A DNA stretch of 64,000 nt from JAJXWB01 sp046349085 (GCA_046349085.1 JAXMDA010000002.1:372001-436000), one strand, 5' to 3'. Positions 44,402 to 53,461 are shown, counted from the stretch's first letter. The notes: a model not told the origin generated them from the letters alone. Numbers and translations: made by a program.

Positions 44402-45084
44402 GCCTGGATTTCGCGGCGCGCCGTGCCGCCGCGCGCAAGCGCCTCGACGCCATCGACCCGGCGAAAAGCGGCCAGCTCGACGATCCCTACCGACGCGAGT
44501 GGTTCCAGGCGGTCTACGACCTCGCGGATGGCGATGAAGCCGCCGTGCCCTGGGCGGACAAGCAGGCGCATCCATTGTTGCGGGATTGGCTGAAGACGGC
44601 CTCGCTCGCAGGCCTCCGCGCCCTCGATGTCGGCTGCGGACTCGGCGACAATGCCGAGGCGCTGGCGGCCGCCGGCGCCGACACGACCGCCTTCGACCTC
44701 TCCGCGAACGCCATCGCATGGGCGCGGCGCCGGTTCCCCGACTTGCGCGTCGCCTATCGCGCCGCCGATCTTTTCGACCCGCCGCCCGAATGGCGCGGCG
44801 CCTTCGATTTCGTGCACGAATGCTACACGCTGCAGGCCCTGCCGAATGCGCTGCTGCCGGAGGCGGGCCGTGCGCTCGTATCCTTCCTGAAGCCCGGAGG
44901 GCGCCTTCTCGTCATAGCTCGCTCGCGCCCCAACCCCGCCGCGCCCGAAGGCCCGCCGTGGCCGCTGTCTCGCGGCGACATTCACGCGCTGGCCGCTCAC
45001 GGCCTGACGCTTGAGGGCCTCGAGGAGTTGGCGCCGCCGAACGAACCCGCGCACTGGCGCGCGCTGTGCCGGCGCGCGGCATGA
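44398..45084 (+). CDS. Class I SAM-dependent methyltransferase
   Basis: The 228-residue protein has motif I LDVGCGLGDNAEAL (76-89), FDLSANAI, and KPGGRLLVIARS in the post-motif strand. It resembles thiopurine S-methyltransferase or tellurite-resistance-type methyltransferases of the Methyltransf_25 group. Its TTG start overlaps the holC stop and has GGGAGAAG upstream, and its own stop overlaps the MFS gene as ATGA. The three genes form one translationally coupled unit. Confidence 0.85.
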   Translation: MSLDFAARRAAARKRLDAIDPAKSGQLDDPYRREWFQAVYDLADGDEAAVPWADKQAHPLLRDWLKTASLAGLRALDVGCGLGDNAEALAAAGADTTAFDLSANAIAWARRRFPDLRVAYRAADLFDPPPEWRGAFDFVHECYTLQALPNALLPEAGRALVSFLKPGGRLLVIARSRPNPAAPEGPPWPLSRGDIHALAAHGLTLEGLEELAPPNEPAHWRALCRRAA

Positions 45085-46250
45085 GCGCGGAACCGAAGCA
45101 GCCCGACTACATCGACGACGCCGCGCGCGGCGAATTCATCCGCATCGGCCTCGGCGTCTTTCTCGTTTCCTTCATGAACGCCCATGCGACGCTGTTTTCC
45201 ATCGTCTTCGCGCGCAACGGCCATGATCTGCACGCCATCGGCGTCATCCTGTCCTCGGTGGCGATCCCCGTCATTTTCTTCGCGCTGATTTCCAGCGAAT
45301 TTTCAGCGCGCATCGGCGTGCTGCCGACACTGCGGCTGGCGATGCTGCTGACCATCGTCGGCTTCGCCTCGTTCTACTTCACGCGCGCGAGCTTCGGCGG
45401 CGCGCTTCTGTCGCGCATCGTGCAGGGCGCCGGGCAGGGGCTGTTCCTGTCGGCGGCCATCACCTACGGCCAGAGCCGGCTCACGCCGGCGCGCCTGCTT
45501 TTCCTGCTCGGCGTCTTCTCCGCGATGATGCCGCTATCGCAGGCCTTGGGACCGCCGGTCGGCGAATGGACGCTCGCGCGCTATGGAGAGAGCGCCATGA
45601 TCGCCATCGCCGTCGTGCCGGGGCTCGCCGGCCTCGCGCTCACATTCGGCGTGCGGCCGATGCCGTCGCCGCCGCGCGCGGCCGGGCTCGATCTCGTCGC
45701 AAGCTGGTCCAACAGGCTGATCGCGCCGTTGACGGCCGTTGCGAGCGCCGGCGCGCTTTTCGGTTTTGCGGTCGCCTATCTCGCGCCGGCGCTTGAAGCG
45801 CGACACATTCCCATCGCCGCTTTCTTCACGGCGTCCACGCTCACCATGTTTGCGACTCGCTTTCTGGGGCTGCGCCGCGTCGAAGCGGTGGACCGCCGCC
45901 TGCTCGTCGCTTCCGGGCTCGCGCTGGAAGCCATCGGCTATGTCTGCGTGTCGGCCGCCGGCCCGCGCGCCTGGGTCGTGGCGGTGGGGGGCATGCTGTT
46001 CGGCTTCGGCCATTCCATGATCTATCCGGTGCTCGCCGTCTGGGTCACGGACGGCGTCGAAGCCGCGCGCCGCGCCGGCCCGCAGGCGTGGCTCAACGCC
46101 TTCTTCAACCTTGGCATCTACGCGACGCCGCTGCCGGAAACGTGGCTCGTCGCGGCCTATGGCTACGAGGCGACCATGATCGCGCTCGCCGCGCTCGCCG
46201 CCGCCGTCGCGCTCTGGCTGGCGGCGAAGGCGATGCTTTCCGCCCGCTGA
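45081..46250 (+). CDS. Major facilitator superfamily transporter
   Basis: The 389-residue protein has 12 predicted membrane helices. The family segment between helices 2 and 3 is represented by SSEFSARIGVLPTLRLAM, and a Gly-rich helix SRIVQGAGQGLFLS follows. It is of the drug-efflux or sugar-permease-like MFS-1 type with no substrate clue. It is coupled to the methyltransferase gene by an ATGA overlap. Confidence 0.85.
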   Translation: MSAEPKQPDYIDDAARGEFIRIGLGVFLVSFMNAHATLFSIVFARNGHDLHAIGVILSSVAIPVIFFALISSEFSARIGVLPTLRLAMLLTIVGFASFYFTRASFGGALLSRIVQGAGQGLFLSAAITYGQSRLTPARLLFLLGVFSAMMPLSQALGPPVGEWTLARYGESAMIAIAVVPGLAGLALTFGVRPMPSPPRAAGLDLVASWSNRLIAPLTAVASAGALFGFAVAYLAPALEARHIPIAAFFTASTLTMFATRFLGLRRVEAVDRRLLVASGLALEAIGYVCVSAAGPRAWVVAVGGMLFGFGHSMIYPVLAVWVTDGVEAARRAGPQAWLNAFFNLGIYATPLPETWLVAAYGYEATMIALAALAAAVALWLAAKAMLSAR

Positions 46251-46253
46251 TTC

Positions 46254-46279
46254 GGAACACAATTCATTCAGTCGGAGTT
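46254..46279 (+). promoter_or_regulatory. Possible EcfG-type stress promoter before the first WGRCW peptide gene
   Basis: GGAAC at 46254-46258 and GTT at 46277-46279 are separated by 18 bases, close to the GGAAC-N17-(C)GTT pattern of the alphaproteobacterial general stress sigma factor EcfG. The gene starts 52 bases further on. The match is short and could be chance. Confidence 0.35.
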
Positions 46280-46330
46280 CACCCGCCGTCGCGTCCCATG
46301 CAGTCGCTGGGGCGCAAGATGGAGGGTCAG

Positions 46331-46606
46331 ATGTCCAGAACATCTTTGGGACTTGCCGTCGCCGCCACGCTGGCGTTCGGCGGCTTGGCGGTTTCGACGG
46401 CGCCGGCCGCGGCCACGCCGCTGCTCGATCCGGGCGTGGCGAACTCGAGCGACCTCGCCAACGTGAAGCCCGACAAGGTTCGCTGGGTCTGCAACGCCTG
46501 GGGCCGCTGCTGGTGGCGGCGCAATTATTGGGGCCCGCCGCGCTTCTATGGCGGACCCTACTGGGGACACCGCCGCTGGGGCCATCGTCATTGGCGCCGC
46601 TGGTGA
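46331..46606 (+). CDS. Secreted 91-residue basic Trp/Arg-rich protein (copy 1)
   Basis: A signal peptide (about residues 1-28, TAPAAA) leads to a short mature part with the motif VCNAWGRCWW followed by an aromatic and basic tail rich in W, R, H, G and Y. GGAGGG lies 4 bases before the ATG. Two cysteines spaced C-x5-C may bind metal or form a disulfide. The second copy at 46780 has the same length and layout. Proteins of this type are widespread but undescribed in Hyphomicrobiales, as far as I know. Confidence 0.8.
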   Translation: MSRTSLGLAVAATLAFGGLAVSTAPAAATPLLDPGVANSSDLANVKPDKVRWVCNAWGRCWWRRNYWGPPRFYGGPYWGHRRWGHRHWRRW

Positions 46607-46779
46607 CAGACAGCGCTCCCGGCCGTCGTCGGGGGCGCAATTCTCGCCGCGCGGCTCTGCGACCACAAAACGCGCCCCCGCGGCCTCGCTTAAGTCTCGA
46701 TTAACGATAGACTCACGTTCAGCCGCCGTTAAGCTGCCGCAGCGGCATATGGTTCGGGCAGACACGAAGGGAGACCAGC

Positions 46780-47055
46780 ATGTCCAGATCAAGAACCGTT
46801 CTCGCCATCTCGGCGGCTCTGGCGTTCGGCGCCGCAGTTTTCGCCGCCGCCCCCGCGAGCGCCGCGCCGATGGCGGACCCCTTCCTCGGCGGCGCCGCGC
46901 AATCGACCACGGCGGTCGAGCAGGCGCGACTCGTCTGCGACGCCTGGGGCCGTTGCTGGCGGACGCGCCCGCGCTATTACGCGCCGCGCTTCTACTATGG
47001 CCGGCCGATGTATCGGCGCGGCTACGGCTATCGCCGCTACTATCGCCGCTGGTGA
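46780..47055 (+). CDS. Secreted 91-residue basic Arg/Tyr-rich protein (copy 2)
   Basis: The layout matches the upstream paralogue: signal peptide (to about residue 28, ASAAP), then the motif VCDAWGRCWR and a Tyr/Arg tail ending in YRRW. AAGGGAG precedes the ATG. The signal region and the tail differ, while the C-x5-C motif is kept, so the motif is likely to be the functional core. It converges on the ABC-F gene with a 4-base gap. Confidence 0.8.
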   Translation: MSRSRTVLAISAALAFGAAVFAAAPASAAPMADPFLGGAAQSTTAVEQARLVCDAWGRCWRTRPRYYAPRFYYGRPMYRRGYGYRRYYRRW

Positions 47056-47059
47056 CGGG

Positions 47060-48913
47060 TCAGGCGCTTTCCGCTTCCACGGAAAGCGCCAGCCATTCCT
47101 CTTCGGCGGCGGCGAGCGCCGACGCCAGTTCGCCGCGCTGGTTCGCCAGCGCGGCTGCTTTTTGCGGGTCCTTCGTGAAGGCCGAACCGTCTCCGAGGGT
47201 CTCGTCGATGCGCGAGATGAGGTCGCCGAACTTCGCGATTCTTTCTTCCAGCGCCTGAATCTTTTTCTGAGAGACGCCGCGCTTCTCCCTGACAGGACTC
47301 TGCTTTTTCTCCGCGGCCTTCGCCGGCTTCGCGCCTGAGTCCCCGCCGCGCGAGGATTGCAGGACCAGTTTCGTGTAGTCGTCGATGTCGCCGTCGAATT
47401 CCCTCACCGCGCCGTCGGCGACGAGCCAGAGCCTGTCCGCGCAGGCTTCCAGCAGATAGCGGTCGTGCGACACGAGCACCACGGCGCCCGTGTAGTCGTT
47501 GATCGCCTCGATCAATGCTGCGCGGGAATCGATGTCGAGATGGTTCGTCGGTTCGTCGAGGATGATGAGATGCGGGCCGTGGAAGGTCGACAGGCCCATG
47601 AGCAAACGCGCCTTCTCGCCGCCCGACAACTGCTCGACTCGCGTATCCGCGCGCTCGCCGGAAAAGCCCATCTGCGCGGCGCGCGCCCGCACTTTCGATT
47701 CCGGCGCATCGGCCATCAGGCGGGCGACGGCGCGATAGGGCGTGTCCGAAAGATCGAGATCGTCCACCTGATGCTGTGCGAAAAATCCGACTTCGAGTTT
47801 CGGCGCGCGCACGACGTCGCCGCCCATCGGCCGCAGCCGGCCGGCGAGCAGCTTGGCGAAAGTCGACTTGCCGTTGCCGTTGGCGCCGAGGAGGCCGATG
47901 CGGTCGTCGTTGCTCAATGACAGATTGAGCCGCGACAGCACGACGCGTTCGTCATAGCCGACGGAGGCGCGCTCCATCGCGATGATCGGCGGCGAGAGCT
48001 GCTTTTCGGGCGAGGGCAGGTCGATCGGCAGCACGTCCGTATCCACGATCGCCGTCGTCGGCTCCATCTTCTCGAGCATCTTGAGGCGAGACTGCGCCTG
48101 TCGCGCCTTGGTCGCCTTGGCGCGAAAGCGGTCGACGAATTCCTGCAGGTGCTTGCGTTTGTCCTCCTGCTTCTTCGCGGCCTTGGCCTGCACCGCCATC
48201 GCTTCGCGCCGCTGCTTCTCGAAGCCGGAGTAATTGCCTTTCCAAAGCGTCAGTTTCGCGCGGTCGAGATGCAGGATGTGATCGCAGACGGCGTCGAGCA
48301 GATCGCGGTCGTGCGAGATCACGATTGCCGTCGCCGGATATGTCTTGAGATGTTCGACCAGCCAGAGCGAGCCTTCGAGGTCGAGATAATTGGTGGGCTC
48401 GTCGAGCAGCAGCAGGTCGGGTTGCGTGAACAGCACGGCGGCGAGCGCCACGCGCATCCGCCAGCCGCCGGAAAACTCCGAGAGCGCGCGGTTCTGCGCG
48501 GCCTCGTCGAAGCCGAGGCCCGAAAGAATGCGCGCCGCGCGCGCGGGGGCCGAATGCGCGTCGATATCGGCGAGCCGCGCGTGAATGTCGGCGATGCGAT
48601 GGGGATCGTGGGCGATCTCCGCTTCGTGCAGAAGCGCGGCGCGCTCCGTGTCCGCCGCCAGCACGAAATCGACGAGCTTCTGCGGCCCGCCGGGCGCCTC
48701 CTGCTCGACGCGGCCCATCTTTGCGCGACGCGGCAGCGTGATCGCGCCGCTCTCGGCGGCGATCTCGCCCGAAATCAGCCGGAACAGCGTCGTCTTGCCC
48801 GCGCCATTGCGCCCGACGAAGCCGACGCGCGCGCCTTCGGGGATCTGCGCGCTGGCCGCGTCGAACAGGACGCGCGGGCCGAGGCGGTAGGTGAGGTCTG
48901 AAATTGTGGTCAT
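47060..48913 (-). CDS. ABC-F family ATPase (YheS/Uup-like)
   Basis: The 617-residue protein has two ABC domains and no membrane part. The first has Walker A GRNGAGKTT (34-42), signature FSGGWRMRVALA and LLLLDEPTNYLD. The second has GANGNGKST, QLSGGEKARLL and LIILDEPTNHLD. A charged linker with REAMAVQAKAAKKQEDKRKH lies between them, and a coiled-coil tail closes it. ABC-F proteins act on the ribosome E site. It starts at MTTISDLTYRLGPR and runs in the same direction as the oxyR gene 46 bases upstream. Confidence 0.92.
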   Translation of the reverse strand: MTTISDLTYRLGPRVLFDAASAQIPEGARVGFVGRNGAGKTTLFRLISGEIAAESGAITLPRRAKMGRVEQEAPGGPQKLVDFVLAADTERAALLHEAEIAHDPHRIADIHARLADIDAHSAPARAARILSGLGFDEAAQNRALSEFSGGWRMRVALAAVLFTQPDLLLLDEPTNYLDLEGSLWLVEHLKTYPATAIVISHDRDLLDAVCDHILHLDRAKLTLWKGNYSGFEKQRREAMAVQAKAAKKQEDKRKHLQEFVDRFRAKATKARQAQSRLKMLEKMEPTTAIVDTDVLPIDLPSPEKQLSPPIIAMERASVGYDERVVLSRLNLSLSNDDRIGLLGANGNGKSTFAKLLAGRLRPMGGDVVRAPKLEVGFFAQHQVDDLDLSDTPYRAVARLMADAPESKVRARAAQMGFSGERADTRVEQLSGGEKARLLMGLSTFHGPHLIILDEPTNHLDIDSRAALIEAINDYTGAVVLVSHDRYLLEACADRLWLVADGAVREFDGDIDDYTKLVLQSSRGGDSGAKPAKAAEKKQSPVREKRGVSQKKIQALEERIAKFGDLISRIDETLGDGSAFTKDPQKAAALANQRGELASALAAAEEEWLALSVEAESA

Positions 48914-48959
48914 CGGCGCGTCCTTATGGCCGCCGAAGGCGTTCGACGCAACGCGGAGG

Positions 48960-49865
48960 CTAGACCTTCGCCAATCCCGGCACGCTTTCCCGCGCCACCT
49001 TCGCCAGCGCCTGCATGGCGGCCTTGCGCGGCATGTCGCGCCGCCACACCAGCCGCACGCGCCGGGCGACATGCGCGCCCTTCAGCGGCACGGCGACCAG
49101 CCCGCTCTTCCCCCGCCAGCCGTCGGCGGCCATTTGCGGGGCGAGCGTCACGCCGTGGCCGGCCGCCGCCATGTGCAGCAGGGTCTCGAGACTCGCCGCC
49201 CGCATGTCGGCGCCCGCCGCATGGCCGAGATCGGGATGGCCGCAGAGATCGAGCGCCTGATCGCGCAGACAATGGCCGTCGGCCAGCAGCAGCAGGCTGC
49301 GCGGGTCGATCTCGCCGACCCGGACCGCCTTCTTCTTCGTGAGCGGATGGCCGGCCGGCGCCATCAGGCAGAAGCGCTCGTCATAGAGCGCGATTTCCTC
49401 GAGCCGCTCGCCCGGCGGGTCGGTGGCGATGATCGCCGCGTCGAGCTTGCCGTCGGCAAGCAACGGCAGCAGATGGCCGGTCAGATCCTCGACCAGCCGT
49501 ATCGGCGCGCGCGCGAGATCGCGAGCCGCGGCGGGCAGCAGATAGGGCGCAAGATACGGCCCGATGGTGGCGATGACGCCGAGCCTGATCGGCCCCTCCA
49601 GCGGGTCGCGCGAGGCGGCGGCGGCGGCCTTCAGATCGTCGGCCGCGCCGATCACGCGGCGCGCGTGGGCCACGATCGTCGCGCCGCGTTCGGTCACGCG
49701 CGCCACGCGACCGTCGCGCTCGAAAATCTGGACGCCCAGCTCCTCTTCGAGCTTGAGGATCTGTCCGCTCAGCGTCGGCTGGCTGACGTTGCAGGCGGCC
49801 GCCGCCCGGCCGAACTGCCCGAGTTCGGCCACGGCCGCCACATAGCGTAGATCGCGCAAATTCAT
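48960..49865 (-). CDS. oxyR: Hydrogen peroxide sensor OxyR (LysR family)
   Basis: The 301-residue protein has the LysR helix-turn-helix (4-62, with FGRAAAACNVSQPTLSGQI). The redox pair sits at Cys199 and Cys208 in GHCLRDQALDLC, at the numbers known for E. coli OxyR. It senses peroxide by disulfide formation and activates katG, which is divergent with 133 bases between. The start MNLRDLRYVAAV aligns with the family; the frame is open 12 codons more. Confidence 0.95.
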   Translation of the reverse strand: MNLRDLRYVAAVAELGQFGRAAAACNVSQPTLSGQILKLEEELGVQIFERDGRVARVTERGATIVAHARRVIGAADDLKAAAAASRDPLEGPIRLGVIATIGPYLAPYLLPAAARDLARAPIRLVEDLTGHLLPLLADGKLDAAIIATDPPGERLEEIALYDERFCLMAPAGHPLTKKKAVRVGEIDPRSLLLLADGHCLRDQALDLCGHPDLGHAAGADMRAASLETLLHMAAAGHGVTLAPQMAADGWRGKSGLVAVPLKGAHVARRVRLVWRRDMPRKAAMQALAKVARESVPGLAKV

Positions 49866-49998
49866 GAGTATCGTCATAACCGATGGCGAATTGCGAAACA
49901 ATCGATTTCACCGATGATAAAGCGCTGGCTAACTTGCGCCTCCCATAGCGCCGCGACCGCGGCGCGTGACCGATTTCGTTCCAGCCAGGGAGAGAACC

Positions 49999-52158
49999 AT
50001 GGACGACAAAGCCAAGTGCCCGTTCGGCGCCGGCAGAGGGCCGAGCAACAAGGAATGGTGGCCGGATGCGCTGAGCATCGAGAGCCTGCATCGCAATTCC
50101 CGGCTGTCCGACCCGATGAGCGCCGATTTCGACTATGCAAGGGAGTTCGAGAAGCTCGATCTTGACGCCGTCATGGCCGATCTCAAGGCGCTGATGACGG
50201 ATTCGCAGGATTGGTGGCCGGCCGATTTCGGCCATTACGGTGGCCTGATGGTCCGCCTCGCCTGGCACGCCGCCGGCACCTATCGCATCACCGACGGCCG
50301 CGGCGGCGCGGGCGCAGGGCAGCAGCGCTTCGCGCCGCTGAATTCCTGGCCGGACAACGCCAACCTCGACAAGGCCCGCCGCCTGCTGTGGCCGGTCAAG
50401 CAGAAATACGGCGCCCGGCTGTCCTGGGCCGATCTGCTGGTGCTCGCCGGCAATGCCGCGCTCGAATCCATGGGCTTCAAGACCTTCGGTTTCGCCGGCG
50501 GCCGCGCCGACGTGTGGGAGCCGGAAGAGCTCTATTGGGGTCCTGAAGGCGCGTGGCTCGGCGATTCCCGCTACAGCGGCGAACGCCAGTTGGACGAGGC
50601 TCTCGGCGCCGTGCAGATGGGTCTCATCTACGTCAATCCGGAAGGCCCGAACGGCAATCCCGACCCGATCGCCGCCGCGCGCGATATTCGCGAAACCTTC
50701 GCGCGCATGGCGATGGACGACGAGGAGACCGTCGCGCTGATCGCCGGCGGCCATACGTTCGGCAAGACGCATGGCGCGGGCGATCCGTCGCTGGTCGGCC
50801 CGGCGCCGGAAGCCGGCGCGCTCGAGGATCAGGGACTGGGCTGGAAAAGCAGCTTCGGCGCCGGCGTCGGGGCCGACGCCATCACCGGCGGCCCCGAAGT
50901 CATCTGGACCACCACGCCCACCAAGTGGAGCAACAATTTCTTCTGGAACCTGTTCGGCTACGAATGGGAGCTGGAGAAGAGCCCGGCGGGCGCCCAGCAG
51001 TGGCGCGCCAAGGGCGCCGGCGCCACCATTCCGGACGCCTTCGACGCTTCCAAGAAGCATGTGCCGAAAATGCTGACGACCGATCTGTCGCTGCGTTTTG
51101 ACCCGGCCTACGAGAAGATTTCGCGGCGGTTCATGGAGAATCCGGACCAGTTCGCGGACGCCTTCGCGCGCGCGTGGTTCAAGCTCACGCACCGCGACAT
51201 GGGTCCCCGGACGCGCTATCGCGGCAAGCTCGTGCCGCAGGAAGTTCTGATCTGGCAGGACCCGGTTCCGGCCGTCGATCATGAACTCGTCGGCGAGCAG
51301 GACATTGCCGGCCTCAAGGCGAAGATCCTCGCCTCCGGCCTGTCGGTGTCGCAGCTCGTCTCGACCGCCTGGGCCTCGGCCTCGACCTTCCGCGGCTCCG
51401 ACAAGCGCGGCGGCGCCAATGGCGCGCGCATCCGCCTCGCGCCCCAGAAGGATTGGGACGTGAACCAGCCGGCCGAACTCGCCAAGGTCCTGTCCAAGCT
51501 GGAGGCGATCCAGAAGGAATCGCCCAAGAAGGTCTCGCTCGCCGATCTCATCGTCATCGGCGGCGCGGCCGCGATCGAGAAGGCGGCGAAGGCCGCGGGC
51601 GTCTCCGTGACGGTTCCCGTCGCGCCCGGCCGCGCCGATGCGACGGCCGAGCAGACGGACGGCCCGTCCTTCGCGCCGCTCGAGCCGCGCGCGGATGGCT
51701 TCCGCAACTACATCAACCCGAAGAAGACGCAGGTCATGAAGCCGGAAGAGGCGCTGGTGGACCGCGCGCAACTGCTGACGTTGACCGGTCCGGAAATGAC
51801 CGCGCTGATCGGCGGCCTGCGCGTGCTCGGCGCCAACCATGGCCATGCGACGCACGGCGTGTTCACCGACCGGCCGGAGACGCTGAGCAACGACTTCTTC
51901 GTCAACCTGCTGGACATGCGCACGCAATGGCGTCCGCTGCCGGGCTCGGAAGGCGTCTACGAAGCGCTCGACCGCAAGACGAGCGAGGTCCGCTGGACGG
52001 CGACGCGCGTCGATCTCATCTTCGGTTCGCACGCCCAGTTGCGCGCCTATGCCGAGGTCTATGCGCAGTCCGACTCGCAGGAGAAGTTCGTCAAGGACTT
52101 CGTCGCGGCCTGGAACAAGGTGATGAACGCCGACCGCTTCGATCTTCGCAAGAAGTAA
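49999..52158 (+). CDS. katG: Catalase-peroxidase
   Basis: KatG breaks down peroxide and also has peroxidase activity. The 719-residue protein has the distal site Arg86, Trp89, His90 (RLAWHAAGTYR), the partners Tyr211 (GLIYVNPEG) and Met237 (RMAMDD) of the Met-Tyr-Trp crosslink, and proximal His252 (GGHTFGKTHG). The ATG at 49999 has AGGGAGAG upstream. Divergent oxyR indicates peroxide induction. The length matches the family with its duplicated C-terminal domain. Confidence 0.97.
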   Translation: MDDKAKCPFGAGRGPSNKEWWPDALSIESLHRNSRLSDPMSADFDYAREFEKLDLDAVMADLKALMTDSQDWWPADFGHYGGLMVRLAWHAAGTYRITDGRGGAGAGQQRFAPLNSWPDNANLDKARRLLWPVKQKYGARLSWADLLVLAGNAALESMGFKTFGFAGGRADVWEPEELYWGPEGAWLGDSRYSGERQLDEALGAVQMGLIYVNPEGPNGNPDPIAAARDIRETFARMAMDDEETVALIAGGHTFGKTHGAGDPSLVGPAPEAGALEDQGLGWKSSFGAGVGADAITGGPEVIWTTTPTKWSNNFFWNLFGYEWELEKSPAGAQQWRAKGAGATIPDAFDASKKHVPKMLTTDLSLRFDPAYEKISRRFMENPDQFADAFARAWFKLTHRDMGPRTRYRGKLVPQEVLIWQDPVPAVDHELVGEQDIAGLKAKILASGLSVSQLVSTAWASASTFRGSDKRGGANGARIRLAPQKDWDVNQPAELAKVLSKLEAIQKESPKKVSLADLIVIGGAAAIEKAAKAAGVSVTVPVAPGRADATAEQTDGPSFAPLEPRADGFRNYINPKKTQVMKPEEALVDRAQLLTLTGPEMTALIGGLRVLGANHGHATHGVFTDRPETLSNDFFVNLLDMRTQWRPLPGSEGVYEALDRKTSEVRWTATRVDLIFGSHAQLRAYAEVYAQSDSQEKFVKDFVAAWNKVMNADRFDLRKK

Positions 52159-52168
52159 GAGGCGCGTC

Positions 52169-52262
52169 TGTCATCCCGGACGGCCGCAGGCCGATCCGGG
52201 ACCCAGGGGCGAAGGCGCAGGCGCCGGGTCCCGGCTCTTCGCTTCGCTGCGGCCGGGAGGAC
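52169..52262. repeat. Family C palindromic repeat
   Basis: Between katG and ndk lies an element starting GTCATCCCGGACGGCCGCAG, with facing CCGATCCGGGACCC and GGGTCCCGGC arms and a final GCGGCCGGGAGGA. It forms a long imperfect hairpin. It belongs to the GTCATCCCGG-type intergenic repeats common in alphaproteobacteria. Confidence 0.7.
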
Positions 52263-52376
52263 GGTTTCGACACAGCGGGCGGCTCATGCCGCCCGTTTTG
52301 CCGTCCGCATTGCCCCAAAACCGGCCCGCCGCTATAAGCGCGCCGGATTTCCTGCCAGCGAACAGAAAGAACCGAC

Positions 52377-52799
52377 ATGGCGACCGAACGCACCTTCTCC
52401 ATCATCAAGCCCGACGCGACGCGCCGTAACCTCACCGGCAAGATCAATGCGCTGATCGAAGGGGCGGGACTGCGGATCGTCGCGCAGAAGCGCGTGCACA
52501 TGACCCGCGCCCAGGCCGAGACTTTCTACGCGGTCCACAAGGAACGCCCCTTCTTCGGCGAACTGGTCGAGCAGATGTCGGCGGCGCCGGTCGTCGTGCA
52601 GGTGCTGGAAGGCGACAACGCCATCAAGCGCTACCGCGACGTCATGGGCGCGACCAACCCGGAGAAGGCCGACGCCGGCACGATCCGCAAGGAATTCGCG
52701 CTCAACATGGGCGAGAACTCCGTGCACGGCTCCGACGCCCCGGAAACGGCGGCGATCGAGATCGCGCAGTGGTTCTCGGGCAACGAGATCGTCGGCTGA
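52377..52799 (+). CDS. ndk: Nucleoside diphosphate kinase
   Basis: Ndk moves the gamma phosphate between nucleotides through a phospho-histidine. The 140-residue product starts MATERTFSIIKPDATRRNLTG and has the active His117 in NSVHGSDAPE. A strong terminator follows it. Confidence 0.98.
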   Translation: MATERTFSIIKPDATRRNLTGKINALIEGAGLRIVAQKRVHMTRAQAETFYAVHKERPFFGELVEQMSAAPVVVQVLEGDNAIKRYRDVMGATNPEKADAGTIRKEFALNMGENSVHGSDAPETAAIEIAQWFSGNEIVG

Positions 52800-52825
52800 C
52801 GCAAGCGGCCGGCAGAGCACGGTCC

Positions 52826-52864
52826 GAAGCCGCAGTTCCGCCCGGACTGCGGCTTCTGTATTTT
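52826..52864 (+). terminator. Rho-independent terminator of ndk
   Basis: GAAGCCGCAGT (52826-52836) pairs perfectly with ACTGCGGCTTC (52846-52856), followed by TGTATTTT. The U-tract touches the stop codon of the convergent globin gene at 52864. Confidence 0.85.
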
Positions 52865-53274
52865 CAGGCGCCCGTTGCGCCCGCCAGCATTTCCTGCGCG
52901 AGCGTATCGAACGTGGCGCGCCAGGCTTCGGCCAGTTCGGGCGTCCAGTAGGCTTGCAGCCGGTTTTGCAGCGTGTTCAGCAGCGCCTGCCGGAACGGCG
53001 CGTAATGCGCCTGCACGACGCCATAGCCGGCATGGCGGCGTCCAAGTTCGCGAACGATGGGCAGCAATTGGTCGGACGCGCGCAGGTTGCTGACGATATA
53101 GGCGAGAACCTGAATGAACTGCATGGCCTGTTCGCCATGGTCGCGCTCGAACAATGCGCGCAGGTCCGGCGACAGTTCAAACAACTCGTCGTAGAAAGCG
53201 AGCCCCATGTCCGTGCGCACGGGACCGAGCTTCGCAAAGGAATCCTCCACGAGTCTCGTCTGCTCGGGCGTCAC
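52864..53274 (-). CDS. Single-domain globin
   Basis: The 136-residue protein is a full globin domain like the N-terminal part of flavohemoglobin and Vitreoscilla hemoglobin. It has the proximal His81 in ELGRRHAGYGV and a long E-helix region AMQFIQVLAYIVSNL. No reductase domain is attached, so reduction must come from elsewhere. It may bind O2 or detoxify NO. The GTG start has GGAG seven bases upstream. It is divergent from the molybdopterin oxidoreductase gene across a 187-base region full of palindromes. Confidence 0.88.
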   Translation of the reverse strand: MTPEQTRLVEDSFAKLGPVRTDMGLAFYDELFELSPDLRALFERDHGEQAMQFIQVLAYIVSNLRASDQLLPIVRELGRRHAGYGVVQAHYAPFRQALLNTLQNRLQAYWTPELAEAWRATFDTLAQEMLAGATGA

Positions 53275-53292
53275 TGACGGTCTCCGCCTTGA

Positions 53293-53370
53293 CCTGCCGC
53301 GCCGGCAGGGAATCTGACCATACGTATGGTAACTTGTAAGGCGGAGAGCCGCCCGCGCAAGTGCTTGCGC
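53293..53370. promoter_or_regulatory. Palindrome-rich divergent control region of the globin and molybdoenzyme genes
   Basis: Three inverted repeats occur in 78 bases. The first is CCTGCCG/CGGCAGG with a 3-base loop (53293-53309). The second is the perfect 14-bp palindrome ACCATACGTATGGT (53317-53330). The third is GCGCAAG/CTTGCGC with a 2-base loop (53355-53370). The 14-mer has the look of an operator for a dimeric repressor. No matching regulator gene is adjacent, and the factor is unknown. Confidence 0.6.
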
Positions 53371-53461
53371 TGCTTATTGTTATCGCAGCGTCCGGCGCCG
53401 CTCGCGCTGGCCGCCTTGCCGCTGGGGGCGACAAGGGCGATCATGCGGCCAGGAGCAATGG

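Noticed and set aside
49866..49998. A specific OxyR binding site between oxyR and katG
   Set aside because: OxyR very likely binds here, but I could not find a convincing ATAG-type spaced repeat. The only clear palindrome is the short AATCGATT, which is not diagnostic.
49381..52032. An 883-codon frame antisense to katG that runs into oxyR
   Set aside because: Its content is a shadow of katG and of an out-of-frame oxyR; both real genes have full motif support.
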